Part shown: in pieces, positions 60,470 to 64,000 of the stretch | Position numbering within the stretch: the first letter of the stretch is position 1 | Layout: every line of letters starts with the position of its first letter | NCBI GenBank assembly: GCA_031553855.1 | Contig: JAVBKW010000031.1 | Coordinates: 13,272-77,271 of the forward strand | Reading direction: 5' to 3' | DNA from: RACS-047 sp031553855 | GTDB taxonomy: Bacteria; Bacillota; Clostridia; Christensenellales; Pumilibacteraceae | DNA: 64,000 nt | Translations under genes and position numbers: made by a program | The notes under the pieces: generated by a model | The model's input: only the letters and a program-made list of their open reading frames with translations | What the model was told of the DNA's origin: nothing | Databases searched by the model: none

Positions 60470-60683
60470 TATTGTCTTAACCTCTTTTTTTTAGTTTAAA
60501 ACGAATCTCTAAATACAATATATAGTGTTTTCGTTATTTTCAGCTACTATTAGTAGAAAACTAGATTTGTTAAATTTGTGTTAAATTTGTTAATTTTTTG
60601 TTTAATTTTTTGAACAAAACATAATAAACATTTTTCTGTAAATATATGCAAAAATCTATATTTATAAACTATTAAGACGTTAT

Positions 60684-60713
60684 TTGCTGAAAAATGCCAA
60701 ATAATGGTATAAT
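60684..60713 (+). promoter_or_regulatory. Promoter of the Spo0A-C-like gene
   Basis: TTGCTG (60684-60689), 18 bases, TATAAT (60708-60713), about 20 bases before the ribosome site GAGGGAG. The rest of the 270-base gap is AT-rich with nothing recognisable. Confidence 0.6.
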
Positions 60714-60741
60714 ACAACTATAAATTTGAGGGAGAAAAAAA

Positions 60742-61167
60742 ATGAACAGTTATGCTGATTTCCGCAATGAAAGTGATGTTTTGGCCGAAAAATGGATCTA
60801 CGATTCGCTTCTGGCAATCGGTATAATGCCGCATTTGAAAGGCTTTTCCCAAACGGTGAGAGCCGTGGTGCTTACGGCAGAAAGCGTTTGCAAAGTCAAT
60901 ATAAAAGATATTTACGTTTTAATAGCGCGCGAATCCGATTGCAAGCAGGAAAACGTCGAACGCAATATACGAAACGCTATTTGCTACGCCCAAAGCAACG
61001 AAACGCTGATAGGGATAAACAAGATAGCGGGCGTTGAAATAGTTAAAAATAAATACAGCTCTTTATCGAATAATCAGCTCGTTTCACTCCTTGCCCATTT
61101 ATATCTTCAAAAGCTATGCCCGCCAAGGTCGATCAGCGCCTTTCTGCATCCGCCCGCTTATTTATAA
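60742..61167 (+). CDS. Stand-alone Spo0A C-terminal-like DNA-binding protein
   Basis: 141 residues. The segment from DSLLAIGIMPHLKGFSQTVR (about 20-39) through ENVERNIRNAICYAQ (about 71-85) follows the Spo0A effector domain (IGIPAHIKGY, RVERAIRHAI). The C-terminal NNQLVSLLAHLYL also fits the end of that domain. There is no receiver domain in front, and the ATG has a good GAGGGAG site, so it is a complete short gene rather than a fragment. Target and signal unknown. A three-hairpin repeat follows 33 bases after the stop. Confidence 0.8.
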   Translation: MNSYADFRNESDVLAEKWIYDSLLAIGIMPHLKGFSQTVRAVVLTAESVCKVNIKDIYVLIARESDCKQENVERNIRNAICYAQSNETLIGINKIAGVEIVKNKYSSLSNNQLVSLLAHLYLQKLCPPRSISAFLHPPAYL

Positions 61168-61200
61168 ACCGGAAAAACGACGTCTAAATCGTTTCCTTTA

Positions 61201-61333
61201 TTCCAGAAGCAAAAATGCTTGCTTGCAAGGGCATTTTTGCGCCACCGACAAAGGTGCATACCACGCGCTTTAGCGTAAAAAGGCGCACAAGCTGCGCGAG
61301 GTGCAGGATTTATCCTGCGGTATGAATGCCCTT
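61201..61333 (-). repeat. Three-hairpin repeat element, copy 3
   Basis: ATACC (61258-61262) pairs with GGTAT (61319-61323). Inside: ACGC/GCGT, GCGCA/TGCGC and GCAGGAT/ATCCTGC. The tail 61201-61257 is nearly identical to copy 1. The right end overlaps the 3' end of the ABC ATPase gene and provides its stop codon. Confidence 0.85.
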
Positions 61334-62014
61334 TATTTCTTTAATAAGCTCCTGTGCTGCATCCCCGGAAATTTTATTGTCCCCGCCAGTCAATGCGTAT
61401 TTTTTTATTATTTTAAGCGGCTTTTGCGACAAAACCGTTATATTGTCGGCAAAACAAATTGCCTCCTCCACCTCATGCGTAACGTATACGACGGTTTTTG
61501 GGCTGGCCTTTAACAGAGCAAAAAACGCGCTGAAAATAGCCGATTTTATTTTTGCGTCTAAGCCTTTGAACGGCTCGTCCATAAGGAGCGTGCCGGACGG
61601 GTACATAAACGCGCGCACCAGCGAAACGCGCTGTGCCGTGCCTCCGCTTAAAACCGCGGGATATGCGTTTTTATATTCTGCTATCTCCGCCGTTTGCAAA
61701 AAGCGGCCGATAGTTTCGACGCGGGCGGCCTTATCCTTTAAAACTGTTTTTAAAACGATATCCAGATTCTGAAAAACGGTTTTTTCCTCTATCAGGCGCG
61801 GCTCCTGAAAAACATAGGAAACCCTGTCCGGCAGGTTTTCGATTTGGCCGCCGCCGATTTTGAGCGTTCCGGCGATCAGGTTCAAAAGCGTTGTTTTTCC
61901 GCAGCCTGAGGGGCCGATCAACGCGTTTATCTTGTTTTTTTCAAAGGAAATATCAAAGTTTTTGAGTATTTCCGCGCCGGGATAAGAAAAAGATACGTCA
62001 TTGAATTTTATCAC
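61310..62014 (-). CDS. ABC transporter ATPase, SsuB/TauB type
   Basis: 234 residues: Walker A GPSGCGKTT (about 33-41), signature LSGGTAQRVSLVRA (about 122-135), Walker B GTLLMDEP and H-loop THEVEEA, as in ATPases of nitrate/sulfonate/taurine/pyrimidine-type importers. It overlaps the permease gene by four bases. The last residues, GIHTAG, are encoded inside a dispersed repeat, so the original C-terminus has been replaced or trimmed. Confidence 0.92.
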   Translation of the reverse strand: MIKFNDVSFSYPGAEILKNFDISFEKNKINALIGPSGCGKTTLLNLIAGTLKIGGGQIENLPDRVSYVFQEPRLIEEKTVFQNLDIVLKTVLKDKAARVETIGRFLQTAEIAEYKNAYPAVLSGGTAQRVSLVRAFMYPSGTLLMDEPFKGLDAKIKSAIFSAFFALLKASPKTVVYVTHEVEEAICFADNITVLSQKPLKIIKKYALTGGDNKISGDAAQELIKEIKGIHTAG

Positions 62015-62856
62015 TCTTCACCGCCTTTTTCCTTTTTTTGACCGCTGCGCTTAAAAATCGCGGCGATCTTTTTTCTTGCGCCGTACTTATGCGGCATACA
62101 AAGCACCCCGATCAACTTTATTATGCCTTCGCAAAGAAAATTGAGGATTATCGCAGTTAAAACATAACAAAACAGCATAGTAAAATCGCCTGAAACATAC
62201 GCGCCGTTAAGATAACTCCCTAAAGCAAGGCGCGGGATAGAAATGATCTCGGCCGCCAGTACGACCTTTAAATTTAGCCCGAACCCGCCTAAAACCGACG
62301 CGAAAATATAGGGCGAGCATTGCGGGATATAGATATCCTTAATACGGCTACTGAGCGGCACGTTATAGACCTTTGCCATTTCCGTAACGTCCGGATCGAT
62401 ATTTACAAGAGCCGAATACAGTTGCGAATACACAAGCGGCATAGTCACAAGCATTCCCACTACGACCGCCGTTACCGTACCGGGGAAAAAAATCAGGAAT
62501 ATGAAGGTTACGCCCAATGTAGGCACCGACCGCAGAATGCTCACGATAGGGTCGATAAAATACTTAAAACTTTGCGACAGCTTTGCCGTGACGGCTAAAA
62601 CGATACCCAGAGCAAAAGCTATTAAAAAGCTTATGAGGCTTTTTAAAAGCGTTGAGAACACGCCTTTATAGAAAACTCCTCTGCCTAACTGCTTGAAAAA
62701 CGCAGATATAACCGCAGCAGGCGGAGGAAGTGCCTGATTTTCCTTAAACACCGTTGAGGAAAGCAGCTGCCAAAACAAAAAAACAAAGACAAAAGCTAAA
62801 AGCGTCCATACGGCTTTTGTGACCTTGCTCATTTTTTTTGCCGGTTTTTTTTCCAA
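62011..62856 (-). CDS. ABC transporter permease, SsuC/TauC type
   Basis: 281 residues with about six membrane helices. The cytoplasmic loop VTEMAKVYNVPLSSRIKDIYIP (about 178-199, shown in part) is the coupling motif for this BPD family. Starts with TTG behind AAGGAAAAAATAAGC. Together with the binding lipoprotein upstream and the ATPase downstream it forms an importer for a small organic anion, pyrimidine or thiamine-precursor-like substrate. Confidence 0.9.
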   Translation of the reverse strand: MEKKPAKKMSKVTKAVWTLLAFVFVFLFWQLLSSTVFKENQALPPPAAVISAFFKQLGRGVFYKGVFSTLLKSLISFLIAFALGIVLAVTAKLSQSFKYFIDPIVSILRSVPTLGVTFIFLIFFPGTVTAVVVGMLVTMPLVYSQLYSALVNIDPDVTEMAKVYNVPLSSRIKDIYIPQCSPYIFASVLGGFGLNLKVVLAAEIISIPRLALGSYLNGAYVSGDFTMLFCYVLTAIILNFLCEGIIKLIGVLCMPHKYGARKKIAAIFKRSGQKKEKGGEE

Positions 62857-62880
62857 AGCTTATTTTTTCCTTTTGTTTTT

Positions 62881-62898
62881 GCCGGTTTTATTGCCGGC
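62881..62898 (-). repeat. RBS-proximal GC hairpin (SsuC-type permease)
   Basis: GCCGGT-TTTATT-GCCGGC, 24 bases upstream of the permease start, in the 56-base gap after the binding-protein gene. Followed by TGCATAATTATG, as in two other copies. Confidence 0.75.
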
Positions 62899-62912
62899 TG
62901 CATAATTATGCT

Positions 62913-63962
62913 TTAAAGATAGAAACTCTCGGCCGGAACGTCGCCCTTGACAGTTTTTCCGACAAGCGCGGGATTGCTGCCAGAGACTATTTTTAAATAA
63001 TCGTTTACTTCTTTTTTGCAGTCGGCGGATTTTTTAAAGGTGATGATATCCTTTCCTGTCCCTTCAATAAACGCTTTTATAATTTCCGCCGAGGGAAGCT
63101 CGTTAGACCCTATTTCGTCTTTTGCCTTATCTCCTGCAAGCGCGGGGTAATCTTTCGCCCATTTGACCGAGTTTTGTAAAGCCGTATAAAGCGCGCTAAC
63201 AAATTCGGGGTCAGAATCGGCTATGCTCTTGCGCACTATGACGCCCGCCTGGGGATAGCTCTCGGTCTCAAACTCTTTGCTCCACTCTTTCTGGATATCA
63301 AAAACTCTTGAAACTTTGTATGAGGAGTTAGCAAGTACCGCCGTTATGACAGGCTCCGTCATAAGCCCGTATTTGATCTTAGGGCCGCCCTCAAGCCCTA
63401 AGCACATAGCGTTGCGAACGTCGGCAGGGGAATTTAAATACATTATATTCACCACGCCCGCCTGATAATCGCTAAGGCTGCCAAGCTCCTTATAGGTAAT
63501 ATTCTTTTCTTCTAAAAGCGCCCTTAAGGTTATTCCGGGGGTGCCGTTTTTCTGAAAAGCGTAAAGTATGTCTTCCTTACCGTCCGAGTCGGCACCGATT
63601 AGGTTTGAAAGCGTGATACCGTCGCCGCTGCCCTTATAATCCCTTGCCGCGATATAGGAAAGCCCCGTCACCGCCGTGCCTGCAAAGACGTACGTACCCT
63701 CGCCTTGCGCGCACACGTTAATGGGCGCGATGGCGATATCGGGCTGCTTGCCCTTAACAGAGTTACTGATAGAGGCGCCCGTAACAAGCTCCATCTTTAC
63801 TCTTTTGCCGCCTATTTTGAGCCTTTTTTCAGACATTAATTTTGTGACAGTCAGCAACGGCGCGCCGTCGGGCACGTAGAAAGAGTATGTATCGGAGCTG
63901 CAGCATCCAAAAACAGGCGCAGCCAAAATAAGAGCAAAAACCAAGCAGATTATCTTTTTCAT
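62913..63962 (-). CDS. Substrate-binding lipoprotein, NMT1/SsuA-like
   Basis: 349 residues with a signal peptide and two Cys at the lipobox (VFGCC, Cys20/21). The fold follows the NMT1/THI5-like family: FYVPDGAPLLTVTKLM near the start, PDIAIAPINVCAQ and a C-terminal helical part. First visible gene of the importer operon. The ligand is not evident. A weak GGGAAG lies about 19 bases before the ATG. Confidence 0.87.
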   Translation of the reverse strand: MKKIICLVFALILAAPVFGCCSSDTYSFYVPDGAPLLTVTKLMSEKRLKIGGKRVKMELVTGASISNSVKGKQPDIAIAPINVCAQGEGTYVFAGTAVTGLSYIAARDYKGSGDGITLSNLIGADSDGKEDILYAFQKNGTPGITLRALLEEKNITYKELGSLSDYQAGVVNIMYLNSPADVRNAMCLGLEGGPKIKYGLMTEPVITAVLANSSYKVSRVFDIQKEWSKEFETESYPQAGVIVRKSIADSDPEFVSALYTALQNSVKWAKDYPALAGDKAKDEIGSNELPSAEIIKAFIEGTGKDIITFKKSADCKKEVNDYLKIVSGSNPALVGKTVKGDVPAESFYL

Positions 63963-64000
63963 TTTTTAATTAAACTGATTACTTCCCTATAAGAAGGCTC

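Overview
The window looks like a chromosomal segment of an anaerobic, gut-type Bacillota (Clostridia-like) bacterium. Evidence: Gram-positive style TTGACA/TATAAT promoters and AGGAGG ribosome sites, lipoprotein-type solute-binding proteins, sugar ABC importers without their own ATPase, an rpsF-ssb-rpsR operon, a YkpA-type ABC-F protein and a stand-alone Spo0A-like DNA-binding domain. The genus cannot be read from the sequence. Most genes, including the ribosomal ones, are on the minus strand.

Layout. (1) 1-3.3 kb: end of an unknown gene, dnaN with a 110-bp tandem duplication of its 3' end, tRNA-Thr(CGT), and an AT-rich gap. (2) 3.3-10.4 kb: a complete D-galacturonate pathway. eda-kdgK-uxaB-uxaA run leftwards and a LacI-type regulator plus uxaC run rightwards, from two divergent promoters that share one operator. 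(3) 10.5-25.6 kb: a minus-strand operon with a sugar-binding lipoprotein, two permeases, two large secreted proteins placed between the permease genes, a clan GH-A type lipoprotein, a GntR/LacI hybrid regulator, a GH106-like protein, a GH43 and an SGNH esterase. It probably handles pectin side chains or arabinogalactan. (4) 25.8-38.6 kb: an alpha-1,6-mannan operon. It has a UroD-like protein, binding protein, two permeases, a surface LGFP-like protein, two GH76, one GH125 and a second UroD-like protein. It ends at a 14-bp-stem terminator and is faced by its own GntR/LacI regulator, whose mRNA appears to be leaderless. Regions 2-4 lie between two copies of an identical 20-bp repeat, with a tRNA on the left and a tRNA remnant on the right, so they may be one acquired island.

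(5) 39-46.4 kb: xylA facing a PocR/AraC regulator; a four-gene redox operon (glutathione peroxidase, OhrR-type MarR, flavodoxin, radical SAM) with a clear operator; an XRE/membrane pair; and two divergent small XRE regulators. (6) 46.4-47.6 kb: two tRNA-Ser genes, a G/T-rich minisatellite of about 300 bp, a 121-bp tandem duplication and several hairpin repeats. (7) 47.6-64 kb: housekeeping genes: aconitase-Lrp-aminotransferase, uppP, queT, a flavin reductase-like protein, cyclophilin, ABC-F, rpsF-ssb-rpsR, a dinD pseudogene, a zinc-MDR protein lacking catalytic zinc ligands, a Spo0A-C-like protein and an SsuABC/TauABC-type importer.

The main undescribed feature is a set of dispersed structured repeats. 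One family of about 135-150 bp has four copies (7.8, 51.8, 53.4 and 61.3 kb). Each copy folds as a closed outer stem enclosing three hairpins, and hairpin sequences differ between copies while pairing is kept. One copy supplies the last codons of an ABC ATPase gene. A second family is a GC-rich hairpin found 20-27 nt upstream of the start codons of four unrelated genes. All statements come from reading the sequence; no database search was possible.
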